This document shows positions 17,884 to 26,965 of a stretch of 64,000 bases of DNA, one piece after another. Below the pieces are notes generated by a model that did not search any database, was not told where the DNA came from, and worked only from the letters and a program-made list of their open reading frames with translations. Each line of letters begins with the position of its first letter. Position 1 is the stretch's first letter. The stretch is from an uncultured Ruminococcus sp. (GTDB lineage: Bacteria; Bacillota; Clostridia; Lachnospirales; Lachnospiraceae), in contig CAJFGR010000009.1 of assembly GCA_904377845.1 (NCBI GenBank), positions 1-64,000 on the forward strand. The letters run 5' to 3'. Made by a program: the position numbers and the translations under genes.

Positions 17884-18710
17884 AGTGCAGCCACCTCCGC
17901 CATATGCTCTGCCCAGATCGGATAAAAGTCCGCTTTAAAATGCTGGCCGTCCTCCTCATAATACTGATCCTCCACGAGATCCGTATTATCAATGAATCCG
18001 ATACTTCTGCTGTCACAAAGTTCCTTCAGAGCTTTATTATAGTCTGATATATACTCAAGGTACGGATCATCCTCCAACGCACTGTCCTGCACCGGAAATA
18101 TTGAATTTACAAATATATTGGCATCCGGCAGGTCCTTTGTGATCTGATCGAGCAGATCTGTATACTGTGATATAAACTCGTCCGCGTCTCCTTCAGTAGC
18201 CGCCAGATCGTTTCTCCCAAGTGCCAGAAAGATCGTTCTCGGACTCAGATCTTCGGCCCGGGCAAGCAGCTCATCCGTCTCATAAAGATGAACGCCGATC
18301 TTTGCAACTACACTGGACGTATTGAGGATATCAAATTCCGAGAACCCCTGTGTCACCGAATCACCGATCACAACCGCTCCGCTGAACTTTTCTTTTAAAC
18401 TGCGCGTATCGTCTTCCCCGTCACCGGAGCTTTCCTGCTGCTCAAGAAGGCTTATCTTATTCTCAATCTCCGAGGCATTGCCCGCCTCTTCCTGCCGGAT
18501 ATATTCAACCCCTGCGGAAGTATCGACATCCTGCCGCAGGACACTCCTCACTCCGCGTACGATCAAAACAGCAAGTATGATAACCGCCGCTGCCAGTCCG
18601 AGAAGTATAAGATACCGCTTTGTCTTTCGCTTCATTTTTATCATAAATTCTTTCGACTTTCTATATGAAAAATACTCGTGATACATCTGCATCGGGCGAA
18701 AATAAGCCAC
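17880..18710 (-). CDS. SGNH/GDSL hydrolase family protein
   Basis: GAVVIGDSVTQGF, LALGRND, DGQHFKADFYPIWAEHM. Confidence 0.85.
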   Translation of the reverse strand: MAYFRPMQMYHEYFSYRKSKEFMIKMKRKTKRYLILLGLAAAVIILAVLIVRGVRSVLRQDVDTSAGVEYIRQEEAGNASEIENKISLLEQQESSGDGEDDTRSLKEKFSGAVVIGDSVTQGFSEFDILNTSSVVAKIGVHLYETDELLARAEDLSPRTIFLALGRNDLAATEGDADEFISQYTDLLDQITKDLPDANIFVNSIFPVQDSALEDDPYLEYISDYNKALKELCDSRSIGFIDNTDLVEDQYYEEDGQHFKADFYPIWAEHMAEVAAL

Positions 18711-18838
18711 GATACTTTATAATAATAAAGTTTTTCGGCATAAAAGTCAATGACAGGGATGTGTCCTGAATTTTCATATTACAAAACATACTTTTTATGT
18801 TATGATGGGATAAGGACAGATCAGGGGGTATATTCTGA

Positions 18839-19324
18839 ATGATATCATTAACTTTAACAGATATAAAAGAGTTTACATCACAGCTTCTTCTAAAAGACAC
18901 TTTTGATAATTTTTCTTTTATAGAAGGAGAGATTGTAACATTTAATACATTTCATATAGACGGTTTCATACAAAAAGATTTCTTTGACACCGATACAGAA
19001 CTGCCGGAGTATTCCTGCTGGAAAAATGTCCGCGAATTCTGCCTGCATATTATCCGGGGAAAGCGTACACCATTGGGTTTCCGTTTTGTACTCAGCCTGA
19101 CCCCAGAAAATATTGCACGCCTTATCGCTCAAAACAAATCTTCTCTGAGCCCGGAAGAGGTCCATGGTCTCTATCTGAACCTGCACTTTGACGGAACGCA
19201 GCTTACCTGCGTAACCGGGACGTCACTTAAGACCTTTACACCGGACAAATCTCTGGAATATGTCTGGGATGAGATAGCAGAAAAGTTCCTTCATCAGAAA
19301 GGAATTCCTTTTGAGAAAATATAA
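18839..19324 (+). CDS. DUF5721-like conserved hypothetical
   Basis: 161 aa; LLKDTFDNFSFIEGEIVTFNTFHIDGF pattern. Confidence 0.6.
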   Translation: MISLTLTDIKEFTSQLLLKDTFDNFSFIEGEIVTFNTFHIDGFIQKDFFDTDTELPEYSCWKNVREFCLHIIRGKRTPLGFRFVLSLTPENIARLIAQNKSSLSPEEVHGLYLNLHFDGTQLTCVTGTSLKTFTPDKSLEYVWDEIAEKFLHQKGIPFEKI

Positions 19325-19365
19325 CTGCGGAATTTCTGTTGGTCGATCTGTTAATTTCCATATAA

Positions 19366-19415
19366 AAACCCGATGACGGGAAACTCACTAATTTGAGTTT
19401 TTTGTCACCGGGTTT
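19366..19415. terminator. two-tier bidirectional terminator
   Basis: AAACCCGATGAC/GTCACCGGGTTT around inner AAACTCA/TGAGTTT; between converging genes. Confidence 0.75.
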
Positions 19416-19444
19416 CTTTTATCTGTCATTTTCTTCTATAATCA

Positions 19445-21538
19445 TTATTTCGTCAGCAGCATCATGATATCATTACTCCGCTGTACAAATGCCGTCATCT
19501 CTTCCGGACTGAGCGGCTTATGAGCCAGCATTGCCAGATCATAGAGCTGCTTGCAGATAATCGGTACATTCTTGCTGCGCTTATGTTCAACAAGGAATTT
19601 CACAAGCGGATGATTTGCATTCAGGACCAGAGTAGCCTGGCTGCCGAACATGGACGGATCCATACCGTTCATACCATACATTCTCATCATTTCCGCCATA
19701 CGTCTCTCCTGCTCGGAAAGAACAGCCATGGATGCCACCTTATCGCCTTTGAGTTTCTCGACTTTTACGTCCAGCTTGTCATTATTCAGCTCTTTACGGA
19801 AAATCTCCACAAGGCTGTCTGCCGTCTTCTGGAAATCCTCTTTTTCATCCTCTGTGACTTCATCTTTCAGTGATTCATGTACATCCGCATCAATTCTCAG
19901 GAACTGAAGATCCTGATGCTTCTGCTCCAGATATGTCACAAATGCCGAATCAATGTTGTGTGTCAGGATGATGGCGTCCTGTCCCTGAGCCTTAAACATA
20001 TTGATGTACTGGCTCTGCTGTACCTCATCGGTTACATAATAGATGCGGGTCTTTTCCTCTTCCTTGTCAGAATTTTCTCCGCTGTCAGAATTCTCTGCTG
20101 CTTCTGCAGCGCTGTCTTCCGCCTTATCAGCTTCAGCCTCGGAGCTTCCGTTCTCCGCTTCTTTGCTTTCCTCTGCGTCTGCTTTCTCGCCTTTACTCTC
20201 TTTGATCACGTCCTCCAGAGTCAGATACTTGTGATCCAGATTCTTGTAGATCATGGAGTCTTTCATCTTTTCGCCGAACTTCTCGTCTTTGAGGCATCCG
20301 AACTTGATGAACGGACTGATGTCATCCCAGTACTTCTCGTAGTTCTCGCGGTCTGTCTTGAACATTCCCACAAGTTTATCCGCTACTTTCTTGGAAATGT
20401 AATCTGCAACTTTGTTTACAAATCCATCGTTCTGCAGAGCACTTCTGGACACGTTCAGCGGCAGATCCGGGCAGTCGATAACTCCCTTTAAGATCATCAG
20501 GAATTCCGGAATCACTTCTTTAATGTTATCTGCAATGAATACCTGATTGTTGTACAGCTTAATTGTTCCCTCAATGGATTCGTACTCTGTATTGATCTTC
20601 GGGAAATACAGGATACCTTTTAAGTTGAACGGATAATCCATATTCAGATGGATCCAGAACAGAGGCTCCTTGTAGTCCATAAATACCTTGCGGTAAAATG
20701 CAATGTACTCGTCTTTTGTACACTCGCTCGGGTTCTTGCCCCATAACGGATGTGTATCACTTATGGATACCGGGCGTTTCACGATCTTGACTTTCTTCTT
20801 CGGCTCGCCCTCTTCTCCCTCTTTCTTCTCCTCTTCAATGTGCTCGACTACCTCATCTGTATCAAGCAGATCTTCCTCGTCTATCGTCTCATACTCAGGC
20901 TCTGCGTTTGCCTTGGACAGGAAAATCTCTACCGGCATAAATGAGCAGTATTTCTCGAGCACTTCTCTTGCACGGTACTCGTTGGCAAACTCCAGGCTGT
21001 CTTCGTTGAGGAACAGCGTGATCTCAGAACCTACTGTCGTCTTATTGCCATCCTGCATCTCATACTCTGTGCCGCCCTGGCTCGCCCAGTGTACCGGAGT
21101 TGCCCCTTCCTTATAGGAAAGAGTATCGATCTGGACTTCATCAGCTACCATGAATGCAGAATAAAATCCGAGACCGAAATGTCCGATCATATCATCTTCT
21201 GTCGTCTTGTCTTTATATTTTTCGAGGAACTGTGTTGCACCAGAAAATGCGATCTGCGTAATATACTCCTCAACTTCGTCGGCAGTCATACCAAGACCGT
21301 TATCGATGAACTTCATCGTCTTCTCTTCCGGATTTACAATAACCTCGATCTTCGGCTTATATCCCTCCGGCAGCTCATACTCTCCCATCATATCCAGTTT
21401 CTTCAGCTTTGTAATCGCATCGCATCCGTTTGAGACCATCTCACGGACAAAGATATCGTGGTCGGAATATACCCATTTCTTTATAATAGGAAATATATTT
21501 TCACTGTCGATTGATAATGTTCCCTTTTTCACTGCCAT
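19445..21538 (-). CDS. htpG: molecular chaperone HtpG (Hsp90)
   Basis: REMVSNGCDAITKLKKL, FIDNGLGMTADEVEEYI, HFGLGFYSAFMVAD, LPLNVSRSALQ. Confidence 0.97.
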   Translation of the reverse strand: MAVKKGTLSIDSENIFPIIKKWVYSDHDIFVREMVSNGCDAITKLKKLDMMGEYELPEGYKPKIEVIVNPEEKTMKFIDNGLGMTADEVEEYITQIAFSGATQFLEKYKDKTTEDDMIGHFGLGFYSAFMVADEVQIDTLSYKEGATPVHWASQGGTEYEMQDGNKTTVGSEITLFLNEDSLEFANEYRAREVLEKYCSFMPVEIFLSKANAEPEYETIDEEDLLDTDEVVEHIEEEKKEGEEGEPKKKVKIVKRPVSISDTHPLWGKNPSECTKDEYIAFYRKVFMDYKEPLFWIHLNMDYPFNLKGILYFPKINTEYESIEGTIKLYNNQVFIADNIKEVIPEFLMILKGVIDCPDLPLNVSRSALQNDGFVNKVADYISKKVADKLVGMFKTDRENYEKYWDDISPFIKFGCLKDEKFGEKMKDSMIYKNLDHKYLTLEDVIKESKGEKADAEESKEAENGSSEAEADKAEDSAAEAAENSDSGENSDKEEEKTRIYYVTDEVQQSQYINMFKAQGQDAIILTHNIDSAFVTYLEQKHQDLQFLRIDADVHESLKDEVTEDEKEDFQKTADSLVEIFRKELNNDKLDVKVEKLKGDKVASMAVLSEQERRMAEMMRMYGMNGMDPSMFGSQATLVLNANHPLVKFLVEHKRSKNVPIICKQLYDLAMLAHKPLSPEEMTAFVQRSNDIMMLLTK

Positions 21539-21646
21539 ATTGAACACTCCTCTTCTTCAAAATTCAGCGGCCGGCGCAGCAGAAAAACGCCTCCGCCCTG
21601 CCTAAGAGACATTCTAGCTCAGGGGAAAACAAAAGTCAATAGAAAA

Positions 21647-21673
21647 TTAGCACTCTTTTCAGTCGAGTGCTAA
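21647..21673. promoter_or_regulatory. CIRCE element (HrcA operator)
   Basis: TTAGCACTC-N9-GAGTGCTAA, perfect match, upstream of htpG. Confidence 0.95.
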
Positions 21674-21719
21674 CAAGTTAAAGTTCGTGTTTTCCGTACT
21701 AACAAAGTATCCGCCGGGA

Positions 21720-21833
21720 GACAGGTATTGTTATCGCACCCGCTTTCGCTCGGGCCGTAACGCAGCGGTACATAGGAGCGCAAAAGACGCGCTCCAAGTG
21801 CCGGCGTTACTCTACGGTGCGTACACAATACCT
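21720..21833. repeat. structured intergenic element family X, copy 1
   Basis: ACAGGTATTGT..ACAATACCT and internal long hairpin; homologous to 45028-45158. Confidence 0.85.
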
Positions 21834-21991
21834 ACGAATTTCAAACGGAAGAAACAAAACCGGAACGCTCTCGACTACGGTCCCATCCCAACCGGCAGGA
21901 AAGGGAAGGTAGTCGATAAAGTTCACCTTTTCAATCAATTTTCTGTAAAGTTCGTGATTATCGGGGAGACACTTCCGATCGGATGAACGCA

Positions 21992-22275
21992 GAAAATCAG
22001 TCGGATACAGCCCTTTTGATGAACCTTTCGGGACGGGCGGGGAGGGGATGCTGACGGTGACTGTGGAGGGGAATTAGATATAGTTAAAGCCTGTGGTACG
22101 GCGTTGATCAGGGAAAGGATGTTGTTTGAACGAAGTGAGTTCTTCCTTTCCCTGATCGCTTTTAGCCGTATTGCAGGCTTGTTACTATATCTTATGCCCT
22201 GTAACCGGAGCCGGAAGTCTCCCCTCCCCGCCGTCCCGGATATATGAGTCAATCCACTGTATCCGATTGATTTTC
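21992..22275. repeat. structured intergenic element family Y, copy A (minus orientation), with terminal inverted repeats
   Basis: GAAAATCAGTCGGATACAG (21992-22010) / CTGTATCCGATTGATTTTC (22257-22275); inner GGGACGGGCGGGGAGGGGA / TCCCCTCCCCGCCGTCCC; stem 22106-22119/22144-22157. Confidence 0.85.
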
Positions 22276-22315
22276 GGATATTTTACTGAGAAATGTCTCT
22301 CAGATAATGCGAATT

Positions 22316-22834
22316 TTACACCGTCTCTGGTTCTTCGTATGTCTCTCCAAACGTTTCCACCGTAACTTTCTTCATCCTCTGATCCTCAAGGGGACGGTCA
22401 CTGTAATCAGTTGCTGTCTCAGCGATCTTATTTACTACATCCATGCCCTCGATAATTTTCCCGAATGCTGCATAGGCTCCGTCAAGGTGCGGGGACTTCT
22501 CGTGCATAATGAAAAACTGGCTTCCGGCGGAATCCGGATGCATCGCTCTCGCCATGGAGAGTACGCCCGGGTCATGCGCAAGGTCATTCTTGAATCCGTT
22601 CTGGGAGAACTCTCCCTTGATAGAATATCCCGGACCGCCCATTCCGTTTCCGTTCGGGCAGCCGCCCTGAATCATAAATCCGCGGATTACGCGATGAAAG
22701 ATCAGCCCGTCATAAAATCCCTTATTTATTAATGAAATAAAATTTTTCACTGTATTCGGTGCGATTTCCGGATACAGTTCGGCTTTCATAATGTCACCGT
22801 TTTCCATCTCAAATGTTACAACTGGATTTGCCAT
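22316..22834 (-). CDS. cyclophilin-type peptidyl-prolyl cis-trans isomerase
   Basis: FHRVIRGFMIQGG, AGSQFFIMHEKSPHLDGAYAAFGKIIEGMDVV. Confidence 0.95.
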   Translation of the reverse strand: MANPVVTFEMENGDIMKAELYPEIAPNTVKNFISLINKGFYDGLIFHRVIRGFMIQGGCPNGNGMGGPGYSIKGEFSQNGFKNDLAHDPGVLSMARAMHPDSAGSQFFIMHEKSPHLDGAYAAFGKIIEGMDVVNKIAETATDYSDRPLEDQRMKKVTVETFGETYEEPETV

Positions 22835-23058
22835 AATTCATATTCCTCTCTTTCTGGTATATCAGACTTTTATTGTAGCGGATTTATACTTCTCCGTCAA
22901 TCATTCTGCATCTGATCAGTCTGTGCACTGCCATATGGTCGAAATGTATATTATTTTCTTTTTTTTTTAGTCACTCGTGACATTGTCCGATCCGGCCGAC
23001 GGGATTATACTAATTCCAGATTCAACGAAAACAATTATTTTTAAGGAGGCTACATAAA

Positions 23059-24171
23059 ATGGCAAGCTTATCACTTGAGGGTATTCAGAAAATTTATCCT
23101 AACGGATTCCACGCAGTTAAGGACTTCAATCTTGAGATCGAAGACAAAGAGTTCATCATCTTCGTAGGACCTTCAGGATGTGGTAAATCTACAACACTTC
23201 GTATGGTTGCAGGACTTGAGGACATCTCCGGCGGTACACTGAAGATCGACGGCAAGGTAATGAACGATGTAGAGCCGAAAGACCGTGATATCGCAATGGT
23301 ATTCCAGAACTACGCTCTGTATCCGCATATGACAGTATATGACAACATGGCATTCGGACTGAAACTTCGTAAAGTTCCGAAAGACGAGATCGACAAGAAA
23401 GTCCGTGAAGCAGCAAGAATCCTTGACCTTGAGAAACTGCTTGACCGTAAACCGAAGGCTCTTTCCGGTGGACAGAGACAGCGTGTTGCTATGGGACGTG
23501 CGATCGTTCGTAACCCGAAGGTATTCCTGATGGACGAGCCGCTCTCCAACCTGGATGCAAAACTGAGAGTTCAGATGCGTATCGAGATCTCCAAACTTCA
23601 TGAGAATCTGGGCGCTACAATCATCTACGTAACACATGACCAGACAGAGGCTATGACACTTGGTACAAGAATCGTCGTTATGAAAGACGGTGTTGTTCAG
23701 CAGGTAGATACACCTCAGAACCTTTACAATACACCTTGCAACCTGTTCGTTGCAGGATTCATCGGATCTCCGCAGATGAACTTTATGGATGCTGTATGTA
23801 AAGTAAACGGACAGGACGTAACACTTACAGTCGGCGAGCACGTACTGAAAGTACCGGCTTCCAAGAAAAAAGCACTCATCGACGGCGGATACGACGGAAA
23901 GACAGTCGTACTTGGTATCCGTCCTGAGGATGTACATGATTCAGAAGCATTCATCAGCAACTCACCGGACAGCGTGATCACATCTACGATCAAAGTTTAC
24001 GAGCTGCTCGGAGCTGAAGTATTCCTTTACTTCGACGTAGAGGGAACACAGATGACAGCACGTGTTAATCCGCGTACAACACTGAGAACAGGCGACAAAG
24101 CTGTATTCGCACTCGACATGGAGAAGATCCACGTATTTGACAAAGAGACAGAGTTGACGATTACAAACTAA
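23059..24171 (+). CDS. carbohydrate ABC transporter ATP-binding protein (UgpC/MsmK-like)
   Basis: GPSGCGKSTTLRMVAGLE, LSGGQRQRVAMGRAIVRNPKVFLMDEPLSNLDAKLR, C-terminal TOBE-like domain. Confidence 0.95.
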   Translation: MASLSLEGIQKIYPNGFHAVKDFNLEIEDKEFIIFVGPSGCGKSTTLRMVAGLEDISGGTLKIDGKVMNDVEPKDRDIAMVFQNYALYPHMTVYDNMAFGLKLRKVPKDEIDKKVREAARILDLEKLLDRKPKALSGGQRQRVAMGRAIVRNPKVFLMDEPLSNLDAKLRVQMRIEISKLHENLGATIIYVTHDQTEAMTLGTRIVVMKDGVVQQVDTPQNLYNTPCNLFVAGFIGSPQMNFMDAVCKVNGQDVTLTVGEHVLKVPASKKKALIDGGYDGKTVVLGIRPEDVHDSEAFISNSPDSVITSTIKVYELLGAEVFLYFDVEGTQMTARVNPRTTLRTGDKAVFALDMEKIHVFDKETELTITN

Positions 24172-24271
24172 TGTTTTAAAATTGGGATAGCAGCTGAGCG
24201 GCAGCAAAGATGCTATTCACCGCTGGTCAGCCTGACCGGCAAGCTTACCGCTTATCTATCATAATATGAGG

Positions 24272-24305
24272 GGCTGCACTTGGATAACGAGTGCAGCCTT
24301 TTTAT
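24272..24305 (+). terminator. rho-independent terminator downstream of the UgpC-like gene
   Basis: GGCTGCACT-tggataacg-AGTGCAGCC then TTTTTTA. Confidence 0.9.
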
Positions 24306-24328
24306 TCGGGAAATACGGAGAAGAAAGA

Positions 24329-25234
24329 ATGGATCACACACAGGAACTGACAAAGGCGTTAACGGAACTGAAACGGATTACCGGCATTTCACTGAATGTA
24401 AATGCCGATTCACCTGAAGAGGCGGAGCAGGCCGTCACTCAGATCCGCTGTCTGTGCACAGCCTATAAGGAAAAATATAATAAGACGGATTTTCTTCAGG
24501 GGCTGATGACCGGCGGAATTCCGGCTTACGATATCGCCGAGCGCGCTGCACGGCTACATATTACTGCAGATGACAGGCGCGTACTGTTTCTTCTGGAATC
24601 CAGACATATTGATGAAACTGTGACTGAAATACTGAAAAATATGTTTCCCTCACAGACTAAAACCTATCTCGTTCCTGTTACTGAAAATACGCTTGCATTA
24701 CTGCGTCCTCTCCGTTCAGGAGAAACAGAATCCGACAGCCGCCGTATTGCGCGGACCATTGTCGATACACTGAGCACAGAAGCACTGATCCGGGTTCAGC
24801 TTGCCTACAGTTTTATAATTACAAGTCTGACCGGACTGCCCGAGGCATTCCGTGAGACCAGTCTTGCACTGAAAGTAGGCAAACTTTTCTACTCCGAACA
24901 GACAGTATTTCCTTACAATGAGCTCGGAATCGGAAGACTGATCTATCAGCTTCCTGTATCTCTGTGTGAAAACTTTCTGAAAGAAATCTTCGGATCTGAC
25001 GTGCCGGAATCATTCGACGAGGAAACACTGGGTACGATCAACCGCTTCTTCCAGAATAATCTCAATATTGCAGAGACATCCCGACAGCTCCATATGCACC
25101 GCAATACGCTGATCTACCGTCTGGAACAGATCGAGAAGCGTACCGGCCTTGACGTCCGGCTTTTCGAAGATGCCATGACATTCAAGATTGCCATTATGGT
25201 GCTCAATTATTTACAATCAGAAAGGAACCATTAA
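24329..25234 (+). CDS. PucR/CdaR-type helix-turn-helix transcriptional regulator
   Basis: C-terminal FFQNNLNIAETSRQLHMHRNTLIYRLEQIEKRTGLDVR; start reset downstream of terminator (ORF track opens at 24266). Confidence 0.85.
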   Translation: MDHTQELTKALTELKRITGISLNVNADSPEEAEQAVTQIRCLCTAYKEKYNKTDFLQGLMTGGIPAYDIAERAARLHITADDRRVLFLLESRHIDETVTEILKNMFPSQTKTYLVPVTENTLALLRPLRSGETESDSRRIARTIVDTLSTEALIRVQLAYSFIITSLTGLPEAFRETSLALKVGKLFYSEQTVFPYNELGIGRLIYQLPVSLCENFLKEIFGSDVPESFDEETLGTINRFFQNNLNIAETSRQLHMHRNTLIYRLEQIEKRTGLDVRLFEDAMTFKIAIMVLNYLQSERNH

Positions 25235-25237
25235 ACT

Positions 25238-25738
25238 ATGAACGATGCATTATATGAACAGCTTATTTCACGCAGACCAAAAGCCTATGACCTGCCGGTC
25301 CGCATCCTCGTGATCCTTGTGATCGTAGCGGTAGCCGTACTCGGTATGCCATTTGTCGGTTTTCTGTCTTTTGTAATCGCAGTTATCCTTGCAGTTGTAG
25401 CTTATTATTTCATCTTTCCTAAGCTTAATGTGGAATATGAATATATGATTCTCAACCATGACCTGCAGATTGATGCGATCTACAACAAGGCAAAGCGCAA
25501 ACGCCTTAAGAATCTGGACATTCAGGGTGCTGAAATCATCGCGCCGAAGGGTTCTCCGAGATTAAATTCATATAAGCCGGATAAAGTATATGATTATACA
25601 TCCGGGAATCCGTCTGCCAGGGCTTACGCTATCATGATGCCTATGGATCAGAGAAATGTCTGCATCTATATCGAACCTGACACAAAGATGATCGATCACA
25701 TGAAACAGTGGATGGGAATGAAAATGTTTCAGGATTAA
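25238..25738 (+). CDS. DUF6106-like membrane protein
   Basis: two TM segments then conserved soluble domain; 3 nt after the regulator. Confidence 0.6.
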   Translation: MNDALYEQLISRRPKAYDLPVRILVILVIVAVAVLGMPFVGFLSFVIAVILAVVAYYFIFPKLNVEYEYMILNHDLQIDAIYNKAKRKRLKNLDIQGAEIIAPKGSPRLNSYKPDKVYDYTSGNPSARAYAIMMPMDQRNVCIYIEPDTKMIDHMKQWMGMKMFQD

Positions 25739-25775
25739 ATTCGTGTTTATCTGAAAGATATTTTCCGGTAAAAAG

Positions 25776-25990
25776 TCCGAAAATCAATCGGATACAATAG
25801 AATAACGTACGTATTCGGAACAGTAGGGATTATAATGCTTCCGGTTCCGGTTACAGGTCGTAAGACAAAGTAACAAGCCTGCGATGTGGCTAAAATCAAT
25901 CAAGCAAATGAAGAACTCGTTTCACTCAAACAACTTCATTTGCTTGATTAACGCCATATCACAGGCTTTAACTTTTTCTAACGCCCTTAC
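25776..25990. repeat. structured intergenic element family Y, copy B (plus orientation)
   Basis: starts CCGAAAATCAATCGGATACA; core CGGTTCCGGTTACAGG..AGTAACAAGCCTG..CAGGCTTTAACT; stem 25898-25911/25936-25949. Confidence 0.85.
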
Positions 25991-26006
25991 TGAGTACTTA
26001 TCGAAT

Positions 26007-26930
26007 CTACTCCGCTATATATTTACACGCCGCCAGTGCCGCTACGGCCCCGTCAGCCGCCGCTGTCGTGAGCTGTCTTACTTCTTTTGTGCGGCAGTCC
26101 CCCGCGGCAAAGATACCCGGATGGGATGTGACGCAGTCTTCTGCAGCGAGAATGAACCCGTTTCCGTCCAGTTTTACGACATCCGCAAAAATTTCGTTCT
26201 GGGGGATCTGTCCGACCGCAATGAACACGCCGGATACGTCCAGTTTGTATTCTTTCATAGTCTTCTTATTATTCAGGATCAGGCGCTCGACCGCTGCGTC
26301 CCCGATGATCTCTTTTACCGTTGTGCTCAGGACAAACTCTACATTTTCTTTTCCCTCGAGACGTTTTACAATGCTGTCTTCCCCGCGAAACTCATCTCTG
26401 CGGTGGATCAGATACACTTTATTGCAGTAATTTGAGAGGAACTCAGCATCCTGAAGAGCCGTGCTTCCGCCGCCGACAACCGCCACGTCTTTCCCGCGGA
26501 AGAACATACCGTCGCACGTAGCACAGTAGGATACTCCCGCTCCGGTCAGCCTTTCCTCGTTGGGCACGCCCAGATGGCGGTGTGTCACACCGGTCGCCAG
26601 AATAATACTTCTGCACGGATATTCTTTTCCTGTAGTCTCAATCACTTTAACGCCGCCCTCGTCACGGATCCCCGTAACCTGTTCCATCACTGTCTCTGCA
26701 CCCAGCTTTGTCGCCTGATCCAGAAGATTCATTGAAAACTCACTGCCGCTTACGCTGGCAATCCCCGGATAGTTTTCCACATTCGGAGAAGACGTAATCT
26801 GACCTCCGAATGTACCGCCCTCAATGATAACTGTCTGCTTTCCGGCACGCTGTCCGTAGATTGCAGCCGTCATTCCGGCGGTTCCTCCGCCGATGATACC
26901 GATATCGCAAATGTTCTCTGTTTTGTTCAT
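26007..26930 (-). CDS. trxB: thioredoxin-disulfide reductase
   Basis: IIGGGTAGMTAAIYGQRAG, CATCDGMFF redox motif, VAVVGGGSTA. Confidence 0.95.
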   Translation of the reverse strand: MNKTENICDIGIIGGGTAGMTAAIYGQRAGKQTVIIEGGTFGGQITSSPNVENYPGIASVSGSEFSMNLLDQATKLGAETVMEQVTGIRDEGGVKVIETTGKEYPCRSIILATGVTHRHLGVPNEERLTGAGVSYCATCDGMFFRGKDVAVVGGGSTALQDAEFLSNYCNKVYLIHRRDEFRGEDSIVKRLEGKENVEFVLSTTVKEIIGDAAVERLILNNKKTMKEYKLDVSGVFIAVGQIPQNEIFADVVKLDGNGFILAAEDCVTSHPGIFAAGDCRTKEVRQLTTAAADGAVAALAACKYIAE

Positions 26931-26965
26931 ATATGACCACTCCTTTCCGCAGTCCCGCCTGCCGT

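Noticed and set aside
19520-21433. Plus-strand ORFs antisense to htpG (e.g. 19877-20491, 20703-21116)
   Set aside because: Mirror frames of a highly conserved minus-strand gene; no RBS or domain support.
24266-24328. ORF-track start of the PucR-like regulator (MRGCTWITSAAFLFGKYGEER)
   Set aside because: This stretch is the terminator hairpin GGCTGCACT/AGTGCAGCC; the RBS-supported start is 24329.
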